Source: JACCZR01 sp035296565 (GTDB taxonomy: Bacteria > Actinomycetota > Thermoleophilia > Solirubrobacterales > Thermoleophilaceae). Taken from it: DNA of 64,000 nt. Positions 21,767 to 32,528 of the stretch are shown here, piece by piece (position 1 is the first letter of the stretch; each line of letters opens with the position of its first letter). A program made the translations under genes and the position numbers. Location: NCBI GenBank assembly GCA_035296565.1, contig DATHAQ010000059.1:41782-105781 (forward strand), written 5' to 3'. Under the pieces are notes generated by a model that saw only the letters and a program-made list of their open reading frames with translations, was not told where the DNA came from and ran no database searches.

Positions 21767-21997
21767 CTAGCGGTACCGGTACTGGATCTTGCCCTGAGCC
21801 ACTTCGTCCAGGGCGATCTTCAGGTAGTTCTTGGACGCCGTCTCCACCATCGGCGGCGGGTACTCATCGAAGGTGCCCTCGCCGAGGTTGTGGTAGTAGG
21901 CGTTGATCTGACGCGCCCGCTTTGCCGACACCAGCACGCACGCGTAGTGGGAGTCGACCTTCTCCAGCAGGGTGTCGAAACGGGGCTTGATCATCAC
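21767..21997 (-). CDS. rpoZ: DNA-directed RNA polymerase subunit omega
   Basis: The omega subunit folds and stabilises beta-prime. The 76-residue protein starts IKPRFDTLLEKVDSHYACV and contains KRARQINAYYHN, the conserved helical part, and KIALDEVAQGKIQY. The start is a GTG at 21997 overlapping the gmk stop (GTGA) or the adjacent ATG at 21994. The order mihF-gmk-rpoZ-coaBC is the standard actinobacterial one. Confidence 0.95.
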   Translation of the reverse strand: MMIKPRFDTLLEKVDSHYACVLVSAKRARQINAYYHNLGEGTFDEYPPPMVETASKNYLKIALDEVAQGKIQYRYR

Positions 21998-22542
21998 TCG
22001 AAGACTCTAGCGGCGAGGGCCGTGAGCTCCTGCAGGGCCCGCTCCAGGTCGTCGTTGACGATGACCTCCTTGAACTCGCCCTGCGCGGACAGCTCCTCCT
22101 CCGCCGCCTCCAGGCGCCTGCGCACCTGCTCCTCGGAGTCCATGCCGCGACCCACCAGGCGCTCGCGCAGCACATCCACCGAGGGCGGGGCTATGAAGAC
22201 CTGCGTGGCCTGCGAGGAGGTCTCGCGCACCTGGCGCGCCCCCTGGACGTCGATCTCCAACACGATCCCGTCGGCGGGGTGCTCGAGCTCGGACCGCAGC
22301 GTGCCGTAACGGTTGCCGGCGTACTGGGCGTGCTCGACGAAATCGCCTGCCTCCACGCGCCTGTCGAACTCGTCCTGGCTCAGGAACCAGTAGTCGACCC
22401 CGTCGCTCTCCCCCGTTCGCGCCTCGCGCGTGGTGGCCGAGACGGCGAGCCGCAGCCCGGGCATGCGCTCCAGCAGGCCACCGATCAGCGTTCCCTTGCC
22501 CACGCCCGAGGGGCCGGTTATGACGAGGACGGGGGGAGCTAT
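21994..22542 (-). CDS. gmk: guanylate kinase, apparently starting at AUA
   Basis: Guanylate kinase converts GMP to GDP. The P-loop GPSGVGKGT, the RxGE segment (ARTGESDGVDYWFLS), the IDVQGARQV strand and IAPPS are all present. The first canonical in-frame start is a GTG inside the P-loop, which would destroy the enzyme. Upstream in frame there is no ATG, GTG, TTG or CTG; an ATA at 22542-22540 gives the right N-terminus (IAPPVLVITGPSG). That ATA overlaps the mihF stop codon as ATAG, mirroring the ATGA/GTGA couplings elsewhere here. I therefore place the start at the ATA (182 residues). Confidence 0.9.
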   Translation of the reverse strand: MAPPVLVITGPSGVGKGTLIGGLLERMPGLRLAVSATTREARTGESDGVDYWFLSQDEFDRRVEAGDFVEHAQYAGNRYGTLRSELEHPADGIVLEIDVQGARQVRETSSQATQVFIAPPSVDVLRERLVGRGMDSEEQVRRRLEAAEEELSAQGEFKEVIVNDDLERALQELTALAARVFE

Positions 22543-22889
22543 CGCCTGAGGTAGCTGACCAGCTCGTCGCGCTGGCGCTGCGAGAGGCCGCCGATGGTCT
22601 TGCTCGGCGAGATGCGGCAGTGGGTGAGGATGCGGTTCACCTTCACGCGCCCGTACTTTGGGACGGCCAGCAGCAGGTCGATGACCTTGGCCGTTTGCAG
22701 GTATTCCGGCGGATCGAGCAGCAGTCCGTGGACCTGGACGCGGCCCGCCTTGAGGTCCTTCTTGAGCCGGGCGCGGCGTGTGCGGATGTCATTCGCGCGA
22801 GCCAGCGCGTCCATGCGCTGGGTGATCGTCCGCTCCGGTGCCGGGCCCGCGGAGGAGGTCTTCGCGGGCGTCTCGGAGGCGGCCGGCAT
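22539..22889 (-). CDS. mihF: integration host factor, actinobacterial type
   Basis: A 116-residue DNA-binding nucleoid protein of the mIHF type, distinct from the HU/IHF fold. Conserved parts are ARANDIRTRRARLKKDLKAG, YLQTAKVIDLLLAVPKYGRV and the C-terminal helix-two-turn-helix RILTHCRISPSKTIGGLS. It is essential in mycobacteria. It starts at the ATG at 22889 with a TAGTAT hexamer 8 nt upstream, and heads the mihF-gmk-rpoZ-coaBC unit, after the pyr operon. Confidence 0.95.
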   Translation of the reverse strand: MPAASETPAKTSSAGPAPERTITQRMDALARANDIRTRRARLKKDLKAGRVQVHGLLLDPPEYLQTAKVIDLLLAVPKYGRVKVNRILTHCRISPSKTIGGLSQRQRDELVSYLRR

Positions 22890-22897
22890 GGGCGGCG

Positions 22898-22903
22898 ATA
22901 CTA
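22898..22903 (-). promoter_or_regulatory. -10 element of mihF-gmk-rpoZ-coaBC (leaderless type)
   Basis: TAGTAT lies 8 nt before the mihF ATG. The same GTAGTATCGCC context precedes the glycosyltransferase at 56215. No good -35 is visible. Confidence 0.5.
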
Positions 22904-22986
22904 CACACCGACCCAGCGTTGAGAACCCGCCAAGGCCAGAAAATCGGCCAATTCACCTAGACCTCGACCTAAGCTCCAAGGTGGTT

Positions 22987-23003
22987 GGGGGTACTTGACC
23001 CCC
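22987..23003 (-). terminator. hairpin between pyrD and mihF
   Basis: A 6-bp inverted repeat (GGGGGT / ACCCCC) with a 5-nt loop lies 22 nt after the pyrD stop. No U-tract follows. It is a plausible end of the pyr operon. The rest of 22,904-23,025 shows no gene. Confidence 0.4.
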
Positions 23004-23025
23004 TCCCCCGTCCTTTGCAGGGGTT

Positions 23026-23964
23026 TTAGGCGGTTCGCGCCCCGCTTTTTGCCGCATCTGCGCGGGCTTCGTCGCCGTCGTCTGCCGTCCCGGAGTGAGC
23101 GTGACCCTCCACGCGGCCAAGCTCAGCTCGAATCCGCGCCCCCGCCGCGGGGTCGCGGAAGCTCTCGGTGCCCACGGCGACGACGTGGGCCCCGACGGCG
23201 AGGAAGTCCGCAGCGTCCGCGCCGGAGGCGATACCGCCCATGCCGACCACCGGGATGCGGACCCGCGCACTGACCGAGGCCACCTGCTCCAGGGCCACCG
23301 CGCGCACCGCCGGCCCCGAGACTCCGCCACTGCCGCCCCCCAGCCAGGGCATTCGGGTGGCGGGGTCGAGCGCCATCCCCTTGAGCGTGTTGAGCAGCGA
23401 GACTGCGTCCGCCCCCGCCCCCTCGGCGGCGGCCGCCACCGCGGCCGGCTCGCTCGCGTTGGGGGTCAGCTTCACGATGACGGGCTTCTCGCAGCGCTCA
23501 CGGACCGCCTCCATGGCGCGCGCGGTCTCGGAGGGATCGGCCCCTATCACCAGGCCGCTCTCCACGTTGGGACAGGACACGTTGAGCTCGACGAGGGCCA
23601 CCTCGTCCCGCGCGGCCACGCGGCCGGCGAGCTCGGCCAGGTCCCCGGGGGTGTAGGCCATCACGGATACCACCAGCGGCACCGGGAGCTCGGCCAGCTG
23701 GGGGAGGTCCTGGGCCAGAAAGCCCTCGAGGCCCTTGTTGGGCAGCCCGATCGAGTTGATCAGCCCGGCCGGCGCCTCCCAGAGGCGTGGTGGAGGGTTG
23801 CCCTCGCGGGGCTCGCGGGTGATCGTCTTGGAGACGAAGGCGTCGAAGGGAAAGCGCTCCAGCAGCGCGTCGCCGAAGGCTCGCCGGGCGGCGATGGCGT
23901 CGAAGGTGCCCGAGCCGTTGAGCACCGGGCCGGCCAGCTCGACCCCGCAGAGCGTCGTGCTCAT
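23026..23964 (-). CDS. pyrD: dihydroorotate dehydrogenase, NAD-type catalytic subunit (class 1B)
   Basis: PyrD oxidises dihydroorotate to orotate with FMN. The 312-residue TIM-barrel protein has NGSGTFD near the start, NSIGLPNKG, the active-site segment ELNVSCPNV whose Cys marks class 1, VKLTPNA, GGGSGGVSGPAV and GMGGIASG. The cysteine and the adjacent pyrK define class 1B, the NAD-linked heterotetramer, not the membrane class 2 enzyme of mycobacteria. The ATG at 23964 overlaps the pyrK stop (ATGA). The last 20 residues are a low-complexity tail. Confidence 0.95.
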   Translation of the reverse strand: MSTTLCGVELAGPVLNGSGTFDAIAARRAFGDALLERFPFDAFVSKTITREPREGNPPPRLWEAPAGLINSIGLPNKGLEGFLAQDLPQLAELPVPLVVSVMAYTPGDLAELAGRVAARDEVALVELNVSCPNVESGLVIGADPSETARAMEAVRERCEKPVIVKLTPNASEPAAVAAAAEGAGADAVSLLNTLKGMALDPATRMPWLGGGSGGVSGPAVRAVALEQVASVSARVRIPVVGMGGIASGADAADFLAVGAHVVAVGTESFRDPAAGARIRAELGRVEGHAHSGTADDGDEARADAAKSGARTA

Positions 23965-24787
23965 CCCTGGTGGCCCCCGCCCGGCGTCCTGGCGGTCTCC
24001 AGGCTCGCCGCCTCCACCACCGGCCCGTCGACGCAGAGGCGCAAGTAGCCGTCGCGCGTGGGCACCACGCAGCCGAAGCAGGCCCCGAAGCCACAGGCCA
24101 TGCCCGACTCCATCGCCAGCTGGGCGGGCAGCGCGCGCTCGGCGCACAGCACCCGCACGGCCTCCAGCATCGGCGGCGGCCCGCAGGCGAAGATCTCCGC
24201 GTGGGCGTCGGCGTCCAGCTCGGCGGCCAGCAGCTCTGTCACCAGGCCGTGGCGGCCGGCCGAGCCGTCGTCCGTGGCGAGCTGGACCTCATCCGGGAAC
24301 AGGGCGGCAACCGCGGCGTGGGCCGCCGAGCGGAAGCCCAGCAGCACGGCGGGGTGGTCCAGCTCGTCGGTCAGGCACAGCAACGGAGCGGTGCCGATCC
24401 CGCCCCCCACCAGCAGCGGCCGGCGCCCCTCGCGAACCGGCCGAAAGCCGAGCCCCAGCGGGCCGACCAGCGACAGGCCCTCCCCCGCCTGGAGCTCGGC
24501 CAGTCGCTCTGTTCCCGGGCCGACCTCCTCGAGCAGGAAGGCCAGCCGTATGCCGTTCCCGTCGCGGAGCGCACGGGCAAAGGAGAAGGCGCGCGGCAGG
24601 TAGGGCCGCTCGGAGGAGCCGCCGCCCCAGCGCTCGGCGGCGGCGAGCATGTAGAACTGGCCGGGCCGGGGGTCGAGCGGACCCTCGCGGTCCAGCGCCC
24701 ACAGCAGCCCGTAGGCACCCAGGGTCTCGCAGCCGGCCACCTCGACGGTGCGCCGCTCGGGTGGGGCCGGCGTACGCGGCTCGTTAC

Positions 24788-24791
<4 letters not shown>
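23961..24791 (-). CDS. pyrK: dihydroorotate dehydrogenase electron-transfer subunit
   Basis: PyrK carries FAD and a 2Fe-2S cluster and passes electrons from PyrD to NAD+. The 276-residue protein shows the FAD-binding segment PYLPRAFSFA, the NAD-binding loop GGGIGTAPLL, CGPPPML and the C-terminal cluster motif SGMACGFGACFGCVV with a later Cys (LRLCVDGP). The GTG at 24791 overlaps the carB stop. The pyrK-pyrD pair takes the place held by pyrF after carB in mycobacteria. Confidence 0.94.
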
Positions 24792-27881
<3,090 letters not shown>

Positions 27882-27889
<8 letters not shown>

Positions 27890-29000
27890 CGGCGAGGCCT
27901 CTCAGGAAGCGGTCGAAGAGGTGGAGGGCGTCGTGCGGGCCAGGGCCGGCCTCGGGGTGGTACTGCACCGTGCTGCCCGGCACGTCGCGCAGCACCAGCC
28001 CCTCCACGGTGCGGTCGTAGAGGTTGAGCTGCTGCAGCTCGGCGGCGCCGAAGTCGGTCTCCCAGCGCAGCGGCTCGTCGCTGTCGACGGTGCGCTCGCC
28101 ATGCGGGCCCAGCACCGCGAAGCCGTGGTTCTGCGAGGTGATCTCGATCTTTCCGGTCTCGAGGTCCTTGACGGGGTGGTTGGCCCCGCGGTGCCCGAAG
28201 GGCAGCTTGAAGGTCTCCAGCCCCACCGCGCGGCACAGCAGCTGGTGTCCCAGGCAGATGCCCCAGACCGGGACCTTGCCCACCACGCCGCGCACACTCT
28301 CCACGACGTACTCCAGGGCGGCGGGGTCCCCCGGGCCGTTGGCCAGGAAGACCGCGTCGGGGTCGCGGGCCAGGAGATCCTCGGGTGAGGTATCGCACGG
28401 GTGCAGCTCCACGGTGGCCCCGCGCTCGCGCAGGTTGCGCACGATCGAGTCCTTGATGCCGGTGTCCAGCGCCACCACCCGCGGCCCGGCTCCCTCGAGG
28501 ATCACCGGCTCGCGCGGCGTGACCTCGCGCACCAGGTCCTGGCCGGCCATCTCGGGCTCGGCCCGGACGTGCTCCATGGCCTGACCCTCGGAGGTCTCGG
28601 CGGCGAACACCCCGCCGCGCATCGCGCCCCGGCTGCGCAGGTGGCGCACCAGGGTCCGTGTGTCCACCCCGCTCAGGGCCGGTATGCCGCAGTCGGCCAG
28701 CCAGGTCAGCCAGCCGCCCTCGGCGCGCGGGGCGTCCTCGCGGTCGACGCCCTCCCGCATGATCACCGCGCGTGCGTGGACGGAGTCGGACTCCATGTGC
28801 GCCGCCGCCACGCCGTAGTTGCCGACGTGCGGATAGGTGAAGACGATGACCTGTCCGCGGTAGCTCGGGTCGCTCACCGCCTCCTGGTAGCCGGACATCG
28901 AGGTGTTGAACACCACCTCGCCGGTGGCGGGCGCAGGCGCGCCCACGAGCTCGCCGTCGAAGCGTGTGCCGTCCTCGAGCAGCAGGTAGGCGGGGCTCAC
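27882..29000 (-). CDS. carA: carbamoyl-phosphate synthase small subunit
   Basis: CarA is the glutamine amidotransferase subunit that channels ammonia to CarB. The 372-residue protein has the N-terminal CPSase_sm domain (FNTSMSGYQE, ARAVIMRE, SGVDTRTLVRHLR) and a class I amidotransferase domain with PVWGICLGHQLL (the catalytic Cys), the NHPV segment and VQYHPEAGPGPHD (His, Glu). The GTG at 29000 overlaps the stop of the cysteine hydrolase gene (GTGA). Confidence 0.97.
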
Positions 29001-29521
29001 CTGATGAGCCTCTGGACGGTCTTGAACTCCTCGCTGCCCGCGGCCCCGAGCAGCTCGAACAGGGCAGCCTCGACGCTGGTGATCACCGCGCCCTCGCGCT
29101 CCATCCGGCGCAGCCCGACCTCGCGGTTCTCCTCGGTCCGCGAGGTCACCGCGTCGCGCGGCACGTGCACCTCGCGGCCCTCGGCCAGCAGCGCCAGGGC
29201 GGTCTGGGAGACGCAGACGTGCGCCTCGATGCCGCAGACCAGAACCTGGTCGCGCCCGTCCAGGGAGAAGCCGTCGGCAGCGGCGGCCGAGAAGCGCACC
29301 TTGTCGAGCGGCTTTCCGGGCAGGTGCTCGGCCACCTCGGGCACCGTCGCCCCCAGGCCCTCCGGGTACTGCTCGGTGGCGACCACTGGGAGGCCCATCG
29401 CCCGGGCGCCCTCCACCAGAACGGCGGTGTTCTGGGCCACCCGCTCGAAGTCGAGCACCGCGGGCCGGAAGGCCTCCTGCACGTCGACCACGACCAGCGT
29501 GGTGTCGTCGCGACGGAGCAT
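28997..29521 (-). CDS. isochorismatase-like cysteine hydrolase inside the pyr operon
   Basis: A 174-residue isochorismatase-superfamily protein. The triad is intact: Asp in VVVDVQEAF (about residue 14), Lys in DKVRFSA (about 73) and Cys in CGIEAHVCVSQTA (about 102). Related proteins hydrolyse nicotinamide, N-carbamoyl compounds or ureidoacrylate. It is embedded between pyrC and carA, coupled to carA by a 4-bp overlap. A role in a carbamoyl or pyrimidine side reaction, such as removing a damaged pathway metabolite, is inference from position. In mycobacteria this slot holds an unrelated membrane protein gene. Confidence 0.85.
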   Translation of the reverse strand: MLRRDDTTLVVVDVQEAFRPAVLDFERVAQNTAVLVEGARAMGLPVVATEQYPEGLGATVPEVAEHLPGKPLDKVRFSAAAADGFSLDGRDQVLVCGIEAHVCVSQTALALLAEGREVHVPRDAVTSRTEENREVGLRRMEREGAVITSVEAALFELLGAAGSEEFKTVQRLIR

Positions 29522-29535
29522 CAGTGATTACCCTC

Positions 29536-29556
29536 CGCGGGGCATCCCGCCCCGCG
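29536..29556 (-). promoter_or_regulatory. hairpin upstream of the cysteine hydrolase gene
   Basis: An 8-bp perfect inverted repeat (CGCGGGGC / GCCCCGCG) with a 5-nt loop ends 15 nt before the ATG of the hydrolase gene. It may be an intra-operon processing or attenuation site. The rest of the 83-bp gap shows no other gene. Confidence 0.4.
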
Positions 29557-29596
29557 TCAGATGGCGTCGATCGGCGCCCGGCCGCTCGTGAACGCG

Positions 29597-29613
29597 GTCC
29601 GGTTTCACCGGAC
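29597..29613 (-). promoter_or_regulatory. hairpin overlapping the pyrC stop codon
   Basis: A 7-bp stem (GTCCGGT / ACCGGAC) with a 3-nt loop spans the last codons and stop of pyrC. With the hairpin at 29536 it makes two structures in a row inside the operon, without U-tracts. Confidence 0.35.
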
Positions 29614-30966
29614 TGCTCCGATCGCGAACGAGCGCTCGCGGTAGGCCACCTGGCCGCCGGCCACGGTGAGCCGGACCCTGCCCCGTACCCGGCGGCCGGC
29701 GAAGGCGCAGTTCGAGGAGCGGCTCTGGTAGCCGTTCTCGCCCACCTCCCACTCGGCGGCCAGGTCCACCAGGCAGAGGTTGGCCGCAGCACCGCGCTCG
29801 ATGCGGGGGATCTCCAGGCCGAAGGGCTCGCCGCCAGAGGTCAACCGCTCGATCAGCAGCCCCAGCCCCAGCACCCCTGGCTCCACCAGCTCGGTGTAGA
29901 GCGCGGCGAAGGCGCTCTCCAGCCCGGTAACGCCCATCGGTGCGAGCTCGAAGGGCTGCTCCTTCTCCTCCTGGGAGTGGGGGGCATGGTCGGTGGCGAC
30001 GCAGGAGAGCACTCCGGAGCGCAGCCCGTCGACGAGCGCCTTGCGATCGTCCTCGGAGCGCAGAGGCGGGTTCATCTTGAAGTGGGTGTCCAGCGAGCGC
30101 ACCTCGTCGTCCGTGAGCAGGAGGTGGTGGGGCGAGGCCTCGGCCGTCACCTGCACGCCGTCGGCCAGTCCGCGCTCGATCGCCTCCACCGACTCCCGCG
30201 CCGAGACGTGCTGCACGTGGATGCGCCCGCCCTCGTGCCGGGCCAGGAGGACGTCGCGGGCGACCATCGTCGACTCCGAGACCGCGGGGATGCCCGCGAG
30301 GCCCAGCGCGGCCGAGGCGGCGCCCTCGTGCATGCCGCCCCCGCGCGAGAGCGAGGGCTCCTCCTCGTGGAGGGCGAGGGTGCGGCCGGCCAGGCGCTGG
30401 TACTGCAGCGCCTTGCGCATGACGCCGGCGGAGCGCACGGGCAGGCCGTCGTCGGTGAAGGCGAAGGCCCCGGCGTCGGCCAGGTCTGCCATCTCCGTCA
30501 GCTCCTCCCCCGCCTGGCCGTGCGTGATCGCCGCCGTGAAGCCGGTGGGAATGCGCGCCTCGGTGCGGGCCCGCTCGCGCAGCGCGCCGAGCACCGGCGC
30601 GCTGTCCACGACCGGCTCGGTGTTGGGCATGGCCAGAATCGCGCAATAGCCGCCGGCCGCCGCCGCGTGGGTGCCCGTGTCGAGGTCCTCCTCGTCCTCG
30701 CGCCCGGGCGTGCGCAGGTGCACGTGGGGGTCGACGAAGGCCGGGAAGGCGGTCAGGCCCTCGCCGCCGACCTGCTCGGCGCCGTCGGGGGCCTCCAGCG
30801 CGCCGGGCTCGCCGATCTCGGCGATGCGACCGCGGCGCACGAGCACGTCGCCCTCGCGGTCGAGCCCGGTCCTGGGGTCCAGCAGCCGCGCGCCCTGGAC
30901 CAGGACCGTGCCAGAAGCGGTCTCGGCGCGCTCGAGCGCCGGGTGGAGCAGTCCCTCGATGCTCAC
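29605..30966 (-). CDS. pyrC: dihydroorotase
   Basis: PyrC cyclises carbamoyl-aspartate to dihydroorotate. The 453-residue metallohydrolase has the zinc motif DPHVHLRTPG (His81, His83), the MPNTEPVVD segment, HEEEPSLS, EASPHHLLLTDD and the TDHAPHSQEEK region with the catalytic Asp. The length fits the class I bacterial enzyme. The GTG at 30966 overlaps the pyrB stop (GTGA). Confidence 0.96.
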   Translation of the reverse strand: MSIEGLLHPALERAETASGTVLVQGARLLDPRTGLDREGDVLVRRGRIAEIGEPGALEAPDGAEQVGGEGLTAFPAFVDPHVHLRTPGREDEEDLDTGTHAAAAGGYCAILAMPNTEPVVDSAPVLGALRERARTEARIPTGFTAAITHGQAGEELTEMADLADAGAFAFTDDGLPVRSAGVMRKALQYQRLAGRTLALHEEEPSLSRGGGMHEGAASAALGLAGIPAVSESTMVARDVLLARHEGGRIHVQHVSARESVEAIERGLADGVQVTAEASPHHLLLTDDEVRSLDTHFKMNPPLRSEDDRKALVDGLRSGVLSCVATDHAPHSQEEKEQPFELAPMGVTGLESAFAALYTELVEPGVLGLGLLIERLTSGGEPFGLEIPRIERGAAANLCLVDLAAEWEVGENGYQSRSSNCAFAGRRVRGRVRLTVAGGQVAYRERSFAIGAVR

Positions 30967-31925
30967 GCCGGTTGCGGCTCCGTGGCCTCGCCGAGCGGAC
31001 TGCCGGGCCGGCGGTCGCCGGCACCGCTGCCTCCGGCCAGCAGCTCGTAGAGCACGGCCATGCGCACCACCACGCCGGACTCGACCTGCTCCACGATCAG
31101 CGCCTGCGGCGAGTCGATCACATCGGCGGCCAGCTCCACCCCCCGGTTGACCGGGCCCGGGTGCATCAGCAGCTGGCCGGCACCCAGCCGACGGCCGTCG
31201 ATCTGGTAGCACGCGGCGTACTCGCGCAGCGAGGGGACGAACGCGCCGTCCATGCGCTCCCGCTGCATCCGCAGGGCGTAGACCACGTCGGCCTCGCCGA
31301 GTTCGTCCAGGGTGTGGCGCACCCGGCAGCCCAGGCTCTCGATCTCGCGCGGGATGAGGGTGGGCGGGCCGCAGACGGTGACCTCGCAGCCCATGCGGCT
31401 GAAGGCCAGGATCCCCGAGCGCGCCACCCGGCTGTGCATGACGTCGCCGACGATCCACAGCTTCAGCCCCTCGAGCCTCCCCGCCCGCCGCCGCAGCGCG
31501 TAGAGGTCGAGCAGCGCCTGGGTGGGGTGCTCGTGCTTGCCGTCACCGGCGTTGACCACCGCGGCGGCGCTCCAGCGGGCCACGAGCATCGCGGCGCCGG
31601 CGTGGGGGGAGCGGATGACGATCGCCGCCGGGTCGTAGGCCGACAGCGTCTGCACCGTGTCCTTCAGCGACTCGCCCTTGTCCACCGCCGAGCCCTGGGC
31701 CTTGACGGACACCAGGTCGGCCGAGAGCCGCTTGGCGGCCAGCTCGAAGGAGGAGCTCGTGCGCGTGGAGGACTCGTAGAAGAGGTTGATCACCGTGCGC
31801 CCGCGCAGCGTGGGGACCTTCTTGATCTCGCGCCCGGAGACCTCGGCGAAGCTGGCCGCGCGGTCGAGGATGCGCTCGATGTCCTCGCGCGCGAGGTCGT
31901 CCACGGAGAGCAGATGGCGGTTCAC
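30963..31925 (-). CDS. pyrB: aspartate carbamoyltransferase catalytic subunit
   Basis: PyrB condenses carbamoyl phosphate and aspartate. The 320-residue protein has the carbamoyl-phosphate motif STRTS (53-57), the AGDGKHEHPTQALLDLYAL segment, WIVGDVMHSRVARS and the HPGPVNRGVE loop. No pyrI regulatory subunit is present. The last 20 residues are low complexity. The GTG at 31925 overlaps the pyrR stop by 4 bp. Confidence 0.97.
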   Translation of the reverse strand: MNRHLLSVDDLAREDIERILDRAASFAEVSGREIKKVPTLRGRTVINLFYESSTRTSSSFELAAKRLSADLVSVKAQGSAVDKGESLKDTVQTLSAYDPAAIVIRSPHAGAAMLVARWSAAAVVNAGDGKHEHPTQALLDLYALRRRAGRLEGLKLWIVGDVMHSRVARSGILAFSRMGCEVTVCGPPTLIPREIESLGCRVRHTLDELGEADVVYALRMQRERMDGAFVPSLREYAACYQIDGRRLGAGQLLMHPGPVNRGVELAADVIDSPQALIVEQVESGVVVRMAVLYELLAGGSGAGDRRPGSPLGEATEPQPA

Positions 31926-32473
31926 GCGTGCTCCTCGCTGGCGACGGCGATCTCGACGAAGTCGACCCCGTCGAGCTCGGCGAGCGAGACGTTGACCCGC
32001 TCCTCGCGCGCGGTGGGCAGGTTCTTGCCTACGTAGTCGGGGCGAATGGGCAGCTCGCGGTGGCCGCGGTCGGCCAGCACGGCCAGCTGCACCCGGCGGG
32101 GCCGGCCGTAGTCGAACAGGGCGTCGACGGCGGCGCGGACCGTGCGACCGGTGTAGAGCACGTCGTCCACCAGGACGACCGTCGTGCCCTCGAGCGGGAA
32201 GTCGATGTGCGAGGAGTGCACCACCGGCTGGTAGTCGGGCCCGCGGATGCCGACGTCGTCGCGGTAGAAGGAGATGTCGATGTCCCCGAGCGGGACGGGC
32301 TCACCCACGAGCTCGGCGATCAGGTCGCGCAGGCGTACGGCCAAGAGGGCCCCGCGAGAGTGGATGCCGACCACCGCGATCCGCTCCCCGCCGGTCTGCT
32401 CGACGATCTCGTGCGCGATGCGGACCAGGATCCGCCGCACGTCGTCGCGGTCGAGCACCTCTTTGTCGCTCAC
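31922..32473 (-). CDS. pyrR: pyrimidine operon regulator PyrR
   Basis: PyrR binds pyr mRNA in response to UMP and may have weak uracil phosphoribosyltransferase activity. The 183-residue PRTase-fold protein has the PRPP motif VVLVDDVLYTGRTVRAA, GIHSRGALLAVRL and the DISFYRDD segment. It is the first gene of the pyr operon and presumably controls itself through the RNA element in its leader. The GTG at 32473 has AGGAAGG 7 nt upstream; that Shine-Dalgarno sequence abuts the PyrR-binding loop. Confidence 0.97.
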   Translation of the reverse strand: MSDKEVLDRDDVRRILVRIAHEIVEQTGGERIAVVGIHSRGALLAVRLRDLIAELVGEPVPLGDIDISFYRDDVGIRGPDYQPVVHSSHIDFPLEGTTVVLVDDVLYTGRTVRAAVDALFDYGRPRRVQLAVLADRGHRELPIRPDYVGKNLPTAREERVNVSLAELDGVDFVEIAVASEEHA

Positions 32474-32479
32474 AGCACG

Positions 32480-32503
32480 TCCTTCCTGGCCTCTCCGGAC
32501 CGG
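32480..32503 (-). promoter_or_regulatory. PyrR-binding RNA element in the pyr leader
   Basis: The minus strand reads GGTCCGGAGAGGCC (32501-32488), matching the PyrR-binding loop consensus ARUCCNGNGAGGYU: G-C and G-C pairs, a bulged U, C-G and C-G pairs, loop GGAGA. The Shine-Dalgarno sequence AGGAAGG (32486-32480) starts right after it and can join the lower stem. This layout predicts PyrR repression of translation rather than attenuation, since no terminator follows. Confidence 0.8.
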
Positions 32504-32522
32504 GTTAAAGGAACCGCGGGGG

Positions 32523-32528
32523 AATCTA
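32523..32528 (-). promoter_or_regulatory. -10 element of the pyr operon
   Basis: TAGATT on the minus strand overlaps the rnz stop codon. A start of transcription about 7 nt downstream would give a leader of roughly 43 nt, long enough for the PyrR-binding loop and Shine-Dalgarno sequence only. Confidence 0.45.
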
